From: a virus
DNA: 64,000 nt
Virus record (IMG/VR): IMGVR_UViG_3300009419_000010
Span: 1-64,000 of that record
Direction: 5' to 3' (one strand)
Below the pieces are notes generated by a model, which was given only the letters and a program-made list of their open reading frames with translations, was not told the origin of the DNA and made no database searches. Positions within the stretch are counted from its first letter, which is position 1. Every line of letters begins with the position of its first letter. Positions 33,066 through 43,000 of the stretch are shown in pieces. The position numbers and the translations under genes were made by a program.

Positions 33066-33533
33066 TTACATTAAAATATAATTATTATCAGTCACTATGT
33101 AAAACGTATTCGCATCCCGAGTACTTGATAAAGTTGAAAAAGTTGTTCTATTAGTGCTTACTAAATTTGTTATAGTACTTCCAAAAACAGATATTTGTGT
33201 GTTGCTATCAATTCCTTTACCTCCAATAGCCTCCCAATCGCCAATATTAGCTCCAGTGCCACTCTTCAATCGATATAGTATTTTGGTGTCACTATTATAA
33301 ACAGTGTCTCCAATTTCTGCTGGAGCGACACTGGTGATATTTGTCACTGTCCCTTTAAATAGATTACCAGCGAGGACACCACCAGTCGTCACTCCATCAC
33401 CAATAAATAATCTTTTGGTATCAGTAGTGAAAGCAGGTTCCCCCGAATTAAAAATTATATTTCGGCGTTCATTATCAGTTCCTTGACGGAATAAAATTTT
33501 TAATAGCGTGTTATTGAAGATTTGTATACTCAT
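33066..33533 (-). CDS. tail fibre protein, Mtd-N-like N-terminus
   Basis: 155 residues. The N-terminal LFRQGTDNERRNII followed by NSGEPAFTTDTKRLFIGDG is the repeat found at the start of many fibre proteins (Mtd N-terminal type). A short Ser/Thr-rich beta C-terminus follows. Paralogous at its N-terminus to the next gene upstream (33536-34648). No reverse transcriptase or variable-repeat pair is visible, so a diversity-generating system is not supported. Confidence 0.75.
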   Translation of the reverse strand: MSIQIFNNTLLKILFRQGTDNERRNIIFNSGEPAFTTDTKRLFIGDGVTTGGVLAGNLFKGTVTNITSVAPAEIGDTVYNSDTKILYRLKSGTGANIGDWEAIGGKGIDSNTQISVFGSTITNLVSTNRTTFSTLSSTRDANTFYIVTDNNYILM

Positions 33534-33535
33534 GA

Positions 33536-34648
33536 TTAATATGCGAAAATTGGAATTGCGAATCTACCGAATGGTTGACCTGTTTTTGATGTGGAATCAC
33601 CCTCAAAAGTTAAGAATCCAGCGGAAGATAGATTTACTACTACCGTAGTGAAACCATTTGAAGATAAAGTTCTAAATTGTGTTATTCCTAATCCTGGAAT
33701 AGCACCGACTCCATCGATAGCATGTGAAGGTCTTCCATTAAAGATGGTGGATAAACTATCATTAATATTACTCCCATTACCAGTAAATGCTGAGAGGCAT
33801 GTCAGTGTTGTGAAAACAGACCTTTGAACTGCTTTTCTATCGCCAATATCTTCCCATGCACTTAATGAATCATTAGTCGATTCAAATGCTTGATATAATA
33901 CACCGCCCACGGTGGCAACATCCCCAAAATTTGCATTTAATGCTGTTAGGCTATTTACAGAACTCTGCGGAGTGAAAAATTGATTTTGATTTCCGTAAGA
34001 ACTAATCGAATTATATATTGAAGTATAATTAGCAGACAACGCACCATTAACGAATGTGAAACTATTCGGATCAGCTTTTAAAGTGATGATATTACCATTC
34101 CCACCACTCAAACCATTACCAAATGATGATGATAATATTTCTCTAGTGGTGATTGAAGCAGCGTTTAACGATAATTTATTAGCTGAAAGACTGAAAAATG
34201 TTGGATTGTAATTAATTTCCAACTTGCCATTTAAGATATGTAACCCATTACTAACAGTAGCAGGGTTTATTTTGGAAGCTGAAAGACCACTCAATTTTAA
34301 ATTGATAGTCGAAGACGAATCATACTCAAATTCTTGTGATATTTTCGTGGCAATTCTACCCCATTTTGTGATATCAGTGTAAGGATTGGCAGTCAATTGA
34401 TACCAGATATTTTGAATCGAAACAATATCACCTACTTCTGAATATGTGTCAGATAAACTGGTGAAATTGACCAAAGGTATGTGATTTTTCGTTGTCACAG
34501 AAACACCACCACTCAATACACCGTTTCCAATGTATAAACGATTGGTATCAATTGCGTATCCAGGTTCTCCCTGATCCAAACGAATCGATTTTCTTTGATC
34601 GTTTGTCCCTCTGCGAAATTTTAATTTTGATATGTAAATGTCAGGCAT
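33536..34648 (-). CDS. tail fibre protein, Mtd-N-like N-terminus, 370 aa
   Basis: N-terminal KFRRGTNDQRKSIRL and GEPGYAIDTNRLYIGNG match the sibling at 33066-33533; the remaining 300 residues are Ser/Asn/Leu-rich beta structure typical of a trimeric fibre shaft and tip. The C-terminus (FGRFAIPIFAY) is short and hydrophobic. Transcribed in a chain of minus-strand fibre genes with gaps of two bases. Confidence 0.78.
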   Translation of the reverse strand: MPDIYISKLKFRRGTNDQRKSIRLDQGEPGYAIDTNRLYIGNGVLSGGVSVTTKNHIPLVNFTSLSDTYSEVGDIVSIQNIWYQLTANPYTDITKWGRIATKISQEFEYDSSSTINLKLSGLSASKINPATVSNGLHILNGKLEINYNPTFFSLSANKLSLNAASITTREILSSSFGNGLSGGNGNIITLKADPNSFTFVNGALSANYTSIYNSISSYGNQNQFFTPQSSVNSLTALNANFGDVATVGGVLYQAFESTNDSLSAWEDIGDRKAVQRSVFTTLTCLSAFTGNGSNINDSLSTIFNGRPSHAIDGVGAIPGLGITQFRTLSSNGFTTVVVNLSSAGFLTFEGDSTSKTGQPFGRFAIPIFAY

Positions 34649-34650
34649 AA

Positions 34651-35310
34651 TTATGAAATTCTTTTCCAGATGTATAATCCAAACGAAGGAGGTGTGTTAT
34701 TATGGGCTTGATTACCACCAGTGTCCAAAATACCTATATCGCCAATATTTGCTTCTGACCCAGGTTCCCATGTTTGTTCTGGATCGTCACTTGTTAATTC
34801 AAATGGTGATCTTGTTTGATTATTCGTATTACCATTAGCACCAGTAAAACCGTGTCTATGTGTTGGCATTTCAGCTATGGACAATGTGTGTTCGTATTCA
34901 CCATTGTTATCACCAAGTGAAAATGTTTTAGATGCACCGTTAATATCAGCAGAACTTCCAACACCGACTATGAACCGTCCTTCTGAAATTCTCTCCCACG
35001 CTGTGTTGGGGAATAAGAAACTCGGTGGAATCGTTGGTTCCACACTTAGATACACGCTACCCACTGGATAGATGTAATCAATTAATTTTTTCTCTGATGA
35101 GCCAACTACTATTTTGAAATCATCAGCAGTTACTGATCCTGTGAATCTTACACCTTTTTTATCACCCCCTAATTTCATGGATGTTTTATTACCCATCCCA
35201 TCATAAACCACTTGGGGATCTGTTTCTGCTGTGAGTTCTGTATTTGATGTGTGTAACAATCCCTTGTAAGACTGCGAAACGGGTTGACTAGTGAGATTTG
35301 GGAGTGCCAT
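34651..35310 (-). CDS. tail collar/baseplate-type fibre protein
   Basis: 219 residues. YPVGSVYLSV (about 82-91), EGRFIVGVG and the C-terminal block EMPTHRHG...HNNTPPSFGLYIWKR match the phage tail collar/short-fibre domain with metal-binding HxH. Paralogue of 35365-35967; the two are arranged in tandem. Own late promoter five bases before the ATG. Confidence 0.82.
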   Translation of the reverse strand: MALPNLTSQPVSQSYKGLLHTSNTELTAETDPQVVYDGMGNKTSMKLGGDKKGVRFTGSVTADDFKIVVGSSEKKLIDYIYPVGSVYLSVEPTIPPSFLFPNTAWERISEGRFIVGVGSSADINGASKTFSLGDNNGEYEHTLSIAEMPTHRHGFTGANGNTNNQTRSPFELTSDDPEQTWEPGSEANIGDIGILDTGGNQAHNNTPPSFGLYIWKRIS

Positions 35311-35315
35311 GTTAT

Positions 35316-35321
35316 TATTTA
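35316..35321 (-). promoter_or_regulatory. late promoter TAAATA, N5 before ATG 35310
   Basis: Minus-strand CTAAATAAATAATAACATG. Confidence 0.75.
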
Positions 35322-35364
35322 TTTAGAAGTAATCTTTTTGCCTACTATGTAATCAATCAATATT

Positions 35365-35967
35365 TTATGAAGTTCTTTGCCATACATACAAACCAAAGCC
35401 AGGTGGTGTATTGTTATGGGGTAAACCACCACCAGTAGATTCAGTTTCAACAGTGCCACCGTCATCCCAATACCCTTTATTTTCATCATTGTCTCTATCC
35501 CCAACATATTTAAAATCGTTTAAAGTATGGGTGTGTGCTGGCATCTCGGCAATAGTCAATGTATGTTGGTATTCACCGCTATTATCTCCTTCAGTAAATG
35601 TTTTGGTTACACTATTAACATCTTGATCAGAACCAACACCTACAATGAATCTTCCTTGTGAAATTTGAGTCCATGAAGTTCCAGTAAATCTAATTGTGGG
35701 GGGATTATTATCAACGCTGAAATACACCGACCCAATTGGATAAAGATAGTCGATCAACGTAGCATAATTACCAATACTATAATTACCAGATGATAAAGTT
35801 CCTGTAAAAGATCCTCCATTACCATCAGATCCAATACTAAAAGATGTTTTATTACCCAAACCGTCATAAACTTTGGGCAAATTAGTTCCAGTAGTGGGAA
35901 TTTTTGAGGTGTGTAGAATCCCTGTATACGAATCTGCAATGAATTGGTCTGTGAGATCAGGTAGCAT
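35365..35967 (-). CDS. tail collar/baseplate-type fibre protein, tandem paralogue
   Basis: 200 residues with the same order of blocks: DGLGNKTSFSIG, YPIGSVYFSV, QGRFIVGVG, EMPAHTHT and HNNTPPGFGLYVWQR. The region between the HxH and HNN blocks differs most from its sibling, as expected for the exposed receptor-facing part. Late promoter overlaps the stop of the next gene upstream. Confidence 0.82.
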   Translation of the reverse strand: MLPDLTDQFIADSYTGILHTSKIPTTGTNLPKVYDGLGNKTSFSIGSDGNGGSFTGTLSSGNYSIGNYATLIDYLYPIGSVYFSVDNNPPTIRFTGTSWTQISQGRFIVGVGSDQDVNSVTKTFTEGDNSGEYQHTLTIAEMPAHTHTLNDFKYVGDRDNDENKGYWDDGGTVETESTGGGLPHNNTPPGFGLYVWQRTS

Positions 35968-35972
35968 ATTAT

Positions 35973-35978
35973 TATTTA
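35973..35978 (-). promoter_or_regulatory. late promoter TAAATA, N5 before ATG 35967
   Basis: Minus-strand ATAAATAATAATATG. Confidence 0.75.
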
Positions 35979-37757
35979 TTCTACCGTTGTCAAATTAGCA
36001 ACTAATTTTTGTTGTATTTCAGTTATTGACGTGAAAATCCTTTGCATTGTCGTCGTGTTGATACTCTCATTACCATTGATCCGTAAATTATCCAAATCGT
36101 AATCAATTGCTTTGATATTATTCAATAATACATCATCTTTTTTGAAATTAAATGAATTTGATGCTTTAGTAAAGAGTGTTAATACGTCTTTCAGAATGTT
36201 TAAAAGGTTTTTGTTGAAGAAAATACCAAACGAATAATCACCACATGTTACATTCTTGAAATTTTTAGCAATACTATTATCAATTGCAGAGTATCTAGTG
36301 CTTACAATAGGTTGTTTTAAAGCATATAGTCTACCAGAATTATGTAATAATGTATAATTTTTATCACCCTTAGTAATTTCACTGAATATCAGGTTATAAA
36401 AGTTATTAGCATTCATTCTATTCGTATTCCACTTGATTGGAGCGTTACGACTGTCAAATTTACGATAAGTGTTTTTCCAGAGATAGTCGGGAGGATATTT
36501 CAAATTGAATTTCTTGAAATTACCAGCAGTGTTAATTGGATTTGATATAAATCTCGTTTCCACATTTTTAATACTTTTTATAAAGAAAATATTCGAATCA
36601 TGAGTTGAAAAGGTGATATCGTAATCATCTTTATCTAAATCACTTATCTCATAATTGATAAAAGTATCGGTGATTGAATAAGGATCAAATGTAGCAATCG
36701 AATAAACGCCATTTTTTTCATGTAAAATGATAACAAAATCGTCAATATCTCTGATATCAATAGCAGAAACGTTTTCTATGTTATATTCGAGAAGATTTAC
36801 TGTTCCAAGTAAAGTTGATGATTTTTTATTCCAAAGATAAAGAATACTTCCATCGATAATAGTTCTTATATTATCACCAAATTTCATAAATTTGGTGTCA
36901 TATATGCTTCTTGTAAAAAGATTAGTAGTAAATAATTTATTAGTATCGGAAAAATTTTTATCATAATCCCAAGTGAAAAGAACTTCCTCAGTAATTCCGA
37001 TTTGAAGACTATCAACTAAAATCAAAGTTCCACATTCAATATAATTCAATCCTTCATAAGTTTCAATGACACCATTTATGATTATATTAATTTTATTTTC
37101 AAATTCATCATAATTTATACCATAAACTTCTTCATCTACTGACAATTCTTGAATGCTATATGTTAATAAAGAAGTATTGTCGAACGATCCATCTATAGTT
37201 ATCAAATCATTGCCAGTTGAACAGAGATATTTGAATTTTTGATCAGATTTTACTACAAAATCACCATATTTTACCTTTTCCAAAAAACTCCATTCATTAG
37301 AATAGTCAAAATTATCAATATGGGTGACGACATCTTTACCCACCATCAAATCATTATTTATTTCATCTTTAATTGTTGATGATAGTCCATAAAAATGGCA
37401 ATCGTTTTCATCAAAATCCACGATTTGAGGGTTACTAATAATCAAAGATTTGAAAACAATCAAATTGTTTGTATTGATTTTATCGAAAATTTTATCTAAT
37501 TCATTTTTATTTAAAACATCGAAAGCATTAGTGTAATATGGTGTTATGCGTTGAATCGAATCAAATTGATTATCAAATTCTAATTTTTTAAGATAAAATT
37601 CTGACGAGAAATTATTTTTCGATGTCAATTCTTCAGAGAATTGGTCTTTGGTTTTGCCAGTATAGGCTATACCATTATCAACATTAAAAAATCCTGAATA
37701 ATCAATACCATTTGAGGTAAAGGATTCACCGTTTGTATATTTAAAATATGTAATCAT
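35976..37757 (-). CDS. large baseplate/tail structural protein, 593 aa
   Basis: Not recognised. Repeated beta-strand pairs of about 45 residues (for example YGDFVVKSDQKFKYLCSTG, FMKFGDNIRTIIDGSILYLW, DDFVIILHEKNGVYSIATF) suggest a propeller-like body, followed by a helical C-terminal tail. Its ATG overlaps the stop of the 737-aa gene upstream. Position between the collar proteins and the large baseplate genes suggests a peripheral baseplate or fibre-connector protein. Confidence 0.65.
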   Translation of the reverse strand: MITYFKYTNGESFTSNGIDYSGFFNVDNGIAYTGKTKDQFSEELTSKNNFSSEFYLKKLEFDNQFDSIQRITPYYTNAFDVLNKNELDKIFDKINTNNLIVFKSLIISNPQIVDFDENDCHFYGLSSTIKDEINNDLMVGKDVVTHIDNFDYSNEWSFLEKVKYGDFVVKSDQKFKYLCSTGNDLITIDGSFDNTSLLTYSIQELSVDEEVYGINYDEFENKINIIINGVIETYEGLNYIECGTLILVDSLQIGITEEVLFTWDYDKNFSDTNKLFTTNLFTRSIYDTKFMKFGDNIRTIIDGSILYLWNKKSSTLLGTVNLLEYNIENVSAIDIRDIDDFVIILHEKNGVYSIATFDPYSITDTFINYEISDLDKDDYDITFSTHDSNIFFIKSIKNVETRFISNPINTAGNFKKFNLKYPPDYLWKNTYRKFDSRNAPIKWNTNRMNANNFYNLIFSEITKGDKNYTLLHNSGRLYALKQPIVSTRYSAIDNSIAKNFKNVTCGDYSFGIFFNKNLLNILKDVLTLFTKASNSFNFKKDDVLLNNIKAIDYDLDNLRINGNESINTTTMQRIFTSITEIQQKLVANLTTVE

Positions 37758-39970
37758 TATTCAATAAATTCTATGTTATTTACTTCCGAAGTTAAAGGTG
37801 AGAAGGATTTGCATGTTTCCGTTACAATCTTTTTCAATTCATTTTTGATATTATCGGGGAGACTAATATTTTTAATCAAAATATCAACATGATTTGATTT
37901 GAAGGTTTGATTATTACAGACACTTTGTAATAATTCGATTTCATCTTCACTATTTCGTTGTCCCGATGGAATGGTGATAACCAGAGTATCTATACTTTGC
38001 AACCCATTAATATATGGTAATATTAAAGACTCGTCGAAATCGACATATCTTGTATATATTTTGAAATTTTGGACATTATCATTGCCAACAAAGTCTCCGA
38101 AAAGTATTTTCTTACCAAAAAATTGTGATTTATCGAAAGTGAACTCTTTGATAATCGTACCATTCAAATTAAAATATCCTCGTCCATTGATACTATCGAT
38201 AGCAACTGCCAACGTGTTAATCTTTAATTTTTTAAAACCTGCAATAGCATCAAAACTGATAATAGTTTCATTACTAGGATCATACAAATTCATCAGGAAG
38301 GAAATATTACCATCATTGTTGTTATTTTTATCAATACTCAATCCACCATTAATATTATTGCGTCTACTAGAAAATGACCAATTGGTGCTATCACCGCTGA
38401 AAGTGAAGAATATGGAAAAAACACCATCCGTATTTATATTGTCGAAATAATTTATTTCTTCAAAATAATTGGAATTTTCAATTCCACATACTGGAATTTC
38501 ATTTGGAGAAATTATATCGGGTAAAGAATTTAACCGTTCATATATAAATACATCATTTGGTTCAATGATGAAATCGCTTTTCTTGTCAAAAACCTGATAA
38601 GCCGACAGACTTTGTTTGATAAGTTCATTTCCAGATACTAATTGTTCGATCAAATCAGTGTAAGTGACATTGAAAGTTGAATTGGTTGCTAATGCAGATG
38701 CCTTTTCAATACGATCAGGGTAATAATATCTATCTACCCATACTTTATTATCACTTAAAGGCGAACCAGATAACCAAGTGCATAGGTAATTTTGTCCATC
38801 AGTGTATCCATTGGTATTATCCAATTTATAAACCTTATCAGCATACAGAGGAGTTGTATATGAAAATGCCCCCGATTCTACAAATTTTGTATCATTTATG
38901 TTGATTTTTGTGAAAGGATTTAGATCGTTTGGAGCTTTGATCGTATTTATACCACTTTTAATGATATAAGGTTTATTGTAAAATACATAATTCAAAGACA
39001 AACTTTCATCTTTTTCACTATCAATATCATTAAAAATCGATGTATATGACCTCATCTCTTTCATATAGAAAGGAGAATTGTTTGAAGATATCAATGTGTT
39101 TCCAGATGTGAAAATATCTTCCTGAGTCAATTGGTTTTTCAAAGTGATGATCTCAACATCATCGTTTTCAGAATGCAATAGATAATTGTTAGATAAATCT
39201 TTTTCTATCAGATTATCTGGGATGATGTTACTCTCCTCATAACCAACCAATGTGAAATTCTCATTGTTGTCAATATTGTTATAGATTTTTTTGTCAATTT
39301 TGATATTATTCAAGGGAGCCAATATTTTATTGGCACTTGTAAATGGAACTAGAGTTAGATTATTACCTTGTTTTACGAGTATCTTACAAGACCCATCATT
39401 TCTGAATAGGCATAACGAGTTATTAGAGCTAGAGTAAATGTAATTGAAATCTATACCAGATAATCCTAATTTTCTAGTATAAAAATTGACAGTATTGTTA
39501 GAATCTTGTGTCAGATAGTATTTTTTATAATTGTAAACTTTGTAAATGTTACAAACATTTGAATCTTTCAGATCAATTATAAAATTGGTCGAATCTGACG
39601 TAATATCGACGAAAGAATAATCTCCATAATAATCATATTTTGTATAAATGCCAGATAATGACAATTTTAACGTATCCATTGGTTTAAATCCCAAATAAAT
39701 TCCTCCAAATTTTAAAAATGTCAGAGATTCTTCCAATTTTATAACATTTTTCTCATTGAAAGTTATGTCAGACAGCTTACGTTCATCAGTCAAATAGAAA
39801 ATACTATAATTTTTATATTTGACATCTCTGATGTTAGAAAATGCGTTATAAAAATTGAATTTATACCCTCCATCATAGTATCTTTCAAATTTATTGAGCG
39901 TGGAGTTCTCATCATTGTATGAGAAATCACGAGCTTTACAGGATGATATTTTACTTATAAAGGTATCCAC
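37757..39970 (-). CDS. large baseplate/tail protein with lectin-like region, GTG start
   Basis: 737 residues. The C-terminal part (about 510-660) has the layout of a concanavalin/LamG-like sandwich (FSIFFTFSGDSTNWSFSS, GYFNLNGTIIKEFTF, KKILFGDFVGND). The rest is beta-rich and unrecognised. The start is GTG at 39970, supported by a TAAATA promoter five bases upstream. Shares one base with the next gene. Confidence 0.65.
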   Translation of the reverse strand: MDTFISKISSCKARDFSYNDENSTLNKFERYYDGGYKFNFYNAFSNIRDVKYKNYSIFYLTDERKLSDITFNEKNVIKLEESLTFLKFGGIYLGFKPMDTLKLSLSGIYTKYDYYGDYSFVDITSDSTNFIIDLKDSNVCNIYKVYNYKKYYLTQDSNNTVNFYTRKLGLSGIDFNYIYSSSNNSLCLFRNDGSCKILVKQGNNLTLVPFTSANKILAPLNNIKIDKKIYNNIDNNENFTLVGYEESNIIPDNLIEKDLSNNYLLHSENDDVEIITLKNQLTQEDIFTSGNTLISSNNSPFYMKEMRSYTSIFNDIDSEKDESLSLNYVFYNKPYIIKSGINTIKAPNDLNPFTKININDTKFVESGAFSYTTPLYADKVYKLDNTNGYTDGQNYLCTWLSGSPLSDNKVWVDRYYYPDRIEKASALATNSTFNVTYTDLIEQLVSGNELIKQSLSAYQVFDKKSDFIIEPNDVFIYERLNSLPDIISPNEIPVCGIENSNYFEEINYFDNINTDGVFSIFFTFSGDSTNWSFSSRRNNINGGLSIDKNNNNDGNISFLMNLYDPSNETIISFDAIAGFKKLKINTLAVAIDSINGRGYFNLNGTIIKEFTFDKSQFFGKKILFGDFVGNDNVQNFKIYTRYVDFDESLILPYINGLQSIDTLVITIPSGQRNSEDEIELLQSVCNNQTFKSNHVDILIKNISLPDNIKNELKKIVTETCKSFSPLTSEVNNIEFIE

Positions 39971-39975
39971 ATTAG

Positions 39976-39981
39976 TATTTA
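39976..39981 (-). promoter_or_regulatory. late promoter TAAATA, N5 before GTG 39970
   Basis: Minus-strand TTAAATACTAATGTGG. An out-of-frame ATG overlaps, but the five-base distance points at the in-frame GTG. Confidence 0.7.
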
Positions 39982-40467
39982 ATTGAATGGTGTTTCAAGC
40001 TCAATTAAATACCCACCATTTTTGGTCACAAATTGGTGTATTTTTTTATCAAATTTGCTAATGGTGTTTATCAACGTCAAATCTTCAATACTTTGCGAAT
40101 AATTATAATTAACAACACTGATGGGAACGGTGAAAGTGGAGATATCACCATTACAATAGGATACGTAAAAATTTGCCGATAATTTTTGACTTGTTGAAGA
40201 AACACTTGGGTAATACACATGACTATAAGTGGTATTCAATACTTCTGAATACCTACTAATCGGTGAAAAAATGTTCAACATGACATCATTTTCAAAAAAA
40301 TCTTCAACATTATCACCCCAATTTATTCTTAAAAAACAAGGTAAAAATTTTTCTGAAACACCAGTCAAAACAACATTCAGTGTTGTTATATCATTCAACA
40401 CCACCAAAGGCACTGTTGTTGTATTGGATGTGTTAATCGAAGATAATGATAAATATGCGGTATTCAT
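39979..40467 (-). CDS. tail protein with PKD-like beta domain, 162 aa
   Basis: A single beta-sandwich-like protein: FLRINWGDNVEDFF followed by TYSHVYYPS resembles the WDFGDG...HxY pattern of PKD domains. Overlaps the 843-aa gene by four bases (ATGA), so the two are made together. Likely a baseplate accessory domain protein. Confidence 0.6.
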   Translation of the reverse strand: MNTAYLSLSSINTSNTTTVPLVVLNDITTLNVVLTGVSEKFLPCFLRINWGDNVEDFFENDVMLNIFSPISRYSEVLNTTYSHVYYPSVSSTSQKLSANFYVSYCNGDISTFTVPISVVNYNYSQSIEDLTLINTISKFDKKIHQFVTKNGGYLIELETPFN

Positions 40468-42995
40468 TTTTGATTGTATTGTGAAATATTTATTATTTCC
40501 AAAGGATTCATTTTGAAATCCATTTCACTCATAACAAATTCATTTAGAGCATTCTTAATCAAGAATGATGTGGTAAATTTGTCATTTTTTGGATTGTAAG
40601 CCAATGTTGGAGATTCAAATGTGGATATTGAAGGTGAATTGACCTTTATTGGAGATAGGGAATAATCATCATATTCCAATAAAGTATGCTTTTCAGTGTC
40701 GAATTTGAATATCGAAGGTCTTACAAAGACGGAATCGACATTATTACTCGACAAGCTTCCAATAGTGGTGAAATAAATATTGCCGTCTTTGCTGTATCTA
40801 TTTGAAATATTCCCATTATGCTGAACGGTGTATACCTGTTTAGTCGGAGTCAAAAATTCACCATTTTCGAAAATCAATTTAATAATAATCAAGTTGTTTT
40901 CCGTTTCAATTGTGAGAATATCGGAAATAATATCAAATCTCTTGACAGCACTTACCGATTCCGTATACACTGACAATGGAAGAACACTCGTTAGATAACT
41001 CAATTCAGATTCAAAAGGTAAAATCTCCATTGTATATGAGTTTCTAACATACAATTTACCATTCAAATTGAATCTGTTATAAAGATTTTGAACAGGTGCT
41101 GAAGATAATACATATTCACTTGATTTCAAAGTAGTATTATCGTAATAAATTTGAGATATAGTCGGAGAAAAATCTGGATAATCGCTACCAAACGAAGCAC
41201 CATCAATCATAAATGTGCTTAATTCGTTAGGAAAAATATTTTGAGTCATGTTTGCTGTTATAGTCGGGAACCTAGCATCCGATAAAGCTCTCCTCAATGG
41301 TGTGGAAGAATTGATACCACCCTCAATCAGTCTTGAGTAATAGAAACTACCACTCAATTCAAAAGAACTCAAATCAGACGAAGCAGCATCGATATAAGGC
41401 GTGTCTCCATCCATTATGAACAAACCTTCCAATGTTTGAAAATTTGGAAGATATTCATTTTCATAATAAAATTGATTACTATCGAAAGTTCCACCGAATA
41501 TTTGATAATACAGATCGATACTAGAAAAACCGTTAGTGAATGTGCTTAATCCTGATCTACTTGTGTAATCATATATGGTATTATCAACTGTTGAATAATT
41601 GAAATTGAAGCCTTCACCATAGAGATAGTCATAAAAAGTATGACCATTCAATATTTGATAGTATATCGGGGCAGCTTCATAAGTAGAAATAGTTTTCGTG
41701 AAGCTATTATCATCTTTAAACAATCCGAATAAATTATTGTAAATATCGCGTTTAGAATCTTGTAAATAACCGATATTTGGCAATCTATCGAGGTATTTAT
41801 CAAAATTTGGTTCAATTTTTGATATGTATCCGTAATATTTACTGTCATTTCTTTTACTCGACGGTAATATTTGCGATTTACCAGAAGTGAAATTTTTACG
41901 AACATAGTCATTATCATTGATGAACGTGATAATATCACCATTATCACCTCTTATAGAGGGATCAGGGAAATAATAAATGGTATTTGGCTTTAGATTATCT
42001 GTATTGAAAGAGAAGCTAAGTGTTTTCCCATCGATATTGATTATCGAGGTTTTGTGAGGTCGAAAATATCCAATATCTTCCTTTGAAATTAAGATTTTTC
42101 TGTCTGTCGATGCTGTTGTCGGATAATCAACATTTAAAAAATTTTGTGATGGATCATCTGCTAATATAGCTAGACCAGATACAAAATCACTCACAGTTGA
42201 ACCAGTGGACAAATAATAAAAATCACTACCGATGTATTTTTCCGTTAGTCTTCTTTTATTGTCTAAAAGGTCATTTATTTCTTTGATACCTAATTCCGAA
42301 CTAGACATATTCGAAAACACGTCTGAAATAATTTCTGAATTATTTTTCAAGAATATATCAAATCCATAATCTAAATCTTTATTATCATAAATCTTCTCAT
42401 TCGGAGTTTGGTTGAAATACAAAGGGTATGAATCATACAATTCATCAATATCGATATCAATATCGTCTTTGATTTGTTGAATATCATAATAAATTTCACC
42501 ATCAGAAACATTTTCCAAATAATTTATGATATTGTTTCTTATCTCTTGCGCCAATAGATTATTAGTACCAAGTAACTTTTTCTTTGTGACTTGATATTTT
42601 GCTTCTTCTCTCTTTTTATTGTAATAATTAGCAATCTCTATTAATTTTCGACTGTAAAATGGTATTGCCAACTCCAAATCCAATGGGTCATTGAAATCCA
42701 ATTGCGATAAGAATTTCTGTTCCTCTGTTGTGGAATATTTTAAATTTATTTCTTTTATAAAATCTCTATATCTCTCAACAATAGTCAAAGAATCTTCCGA
42801 TTCTTTTACATCTTTCACCCTATTCCATTTTTTCAGGTATTGAATGTAAACATTCTGTAAGTTATCAACTGAATCTTCCGTTATTTTTATAAATTCCAAG
42901 AAAGAAAATGGTTGCGACGAATCCAAAGCATTGATAATATCAACATTTGGATTTGTGATGGATTTGGGAAGTGTGATGTTTAATACGTTCTCCAT
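40464..42995 (-). CDS. very large baseplate structural protein, 843 aa
   Basis: The N-terminal 200 residues are helical and charged; from residue 230 the protein is Asn/Asp/Tyr/Ser-rich beta structure. Not recognisable by motif. Its place next to gp6 and gp25 is that of the T4 wedge genes 7 and 8, so a wedge component is plausible. Late promoter with six bases to the ATG. Confidence 0.65.
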   Translation of the reverse strand: MENVLNITLPKSITNPNVDIINALDSSQPFSFLEFIKITEDSVDNLQNVYIQYLKKWNRVKDVKESEDSLTIVERYRDFIKEINLKYSTTEEQKFLSQLDFNDPLDLELAIPFYSRKLIEIANYYNKKREEAKYQVTKKKLLGTNNLLAQEIRNNIINYLENVSDGEIYYDIQQIKDDIDIDIDELYDSYPLYFNQTPNEKIYDNKDLDYGFDIFLKNNSEIISDVFSNMSSSELGIKEINDLLDNKRRLTEKYIGSDFYYLSTGSTVSDFVSGLAILADDPSQNFLNVDYPTTASTDRKILISKEDIGYFRPHKTSIINIDGKTLSFSFNTDNLKPNTIYYFPDPSIRGDNGDIITFINDNDYVRKNFTSGKSQILPSSKRNDSKYYGYISKIEPNFDKYLDRLPNIGYLQDSKRDIYNNLFGLFKDDNSFTKTISTYEAAPIYYQILNGHTFYDYLYGEGFNFNYSTVDNTIYDYTSRSGLSTFTNGFSSIDLYYQIFGGTFDSNQFYYENEYLPNFQTLEGLFIMDGDTPYIDAASSDLSSFELSGSFYYSRLIEGGINSSTPLRRALSDARFPTITANMTQNIFPNELSTFMIDGASFGSDYPDFSPTISQIYYDNTTLKSSEYVLSSAPVQNLYNRFNLNGKLYVRNSYTMEILPFESELSYLTSVLPLSVYTESVSAVKRFDIISDILTIETENNLIIIKLIFENGEFLTPTKQVYTVQHNGNISNRYSKDGNIYFTTIGSLSSNNVDSVFVRPSIFKFDTEKHTLLEYDDYSLSPIKVNSPSISTFESPTLAYNPKNDKFTTSFLIKNALNEFVMSEMDFKMNPLEIINISQYNQK

Positions 42996-43000
42996 TTTTA

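Noticed and set aside
35319-35507. 62-residue minus-strand frame beside the collar gene
   Set aside because: Mostly overlaps the collar gene in another frame and has no late promoter.
33066-35967. Diversity-generating retroelement suggested by Mtd-like fibre N-termini
   Set aside because: No reverse transcriptase, accessory gene or template/variable repeat pair was found in the window.
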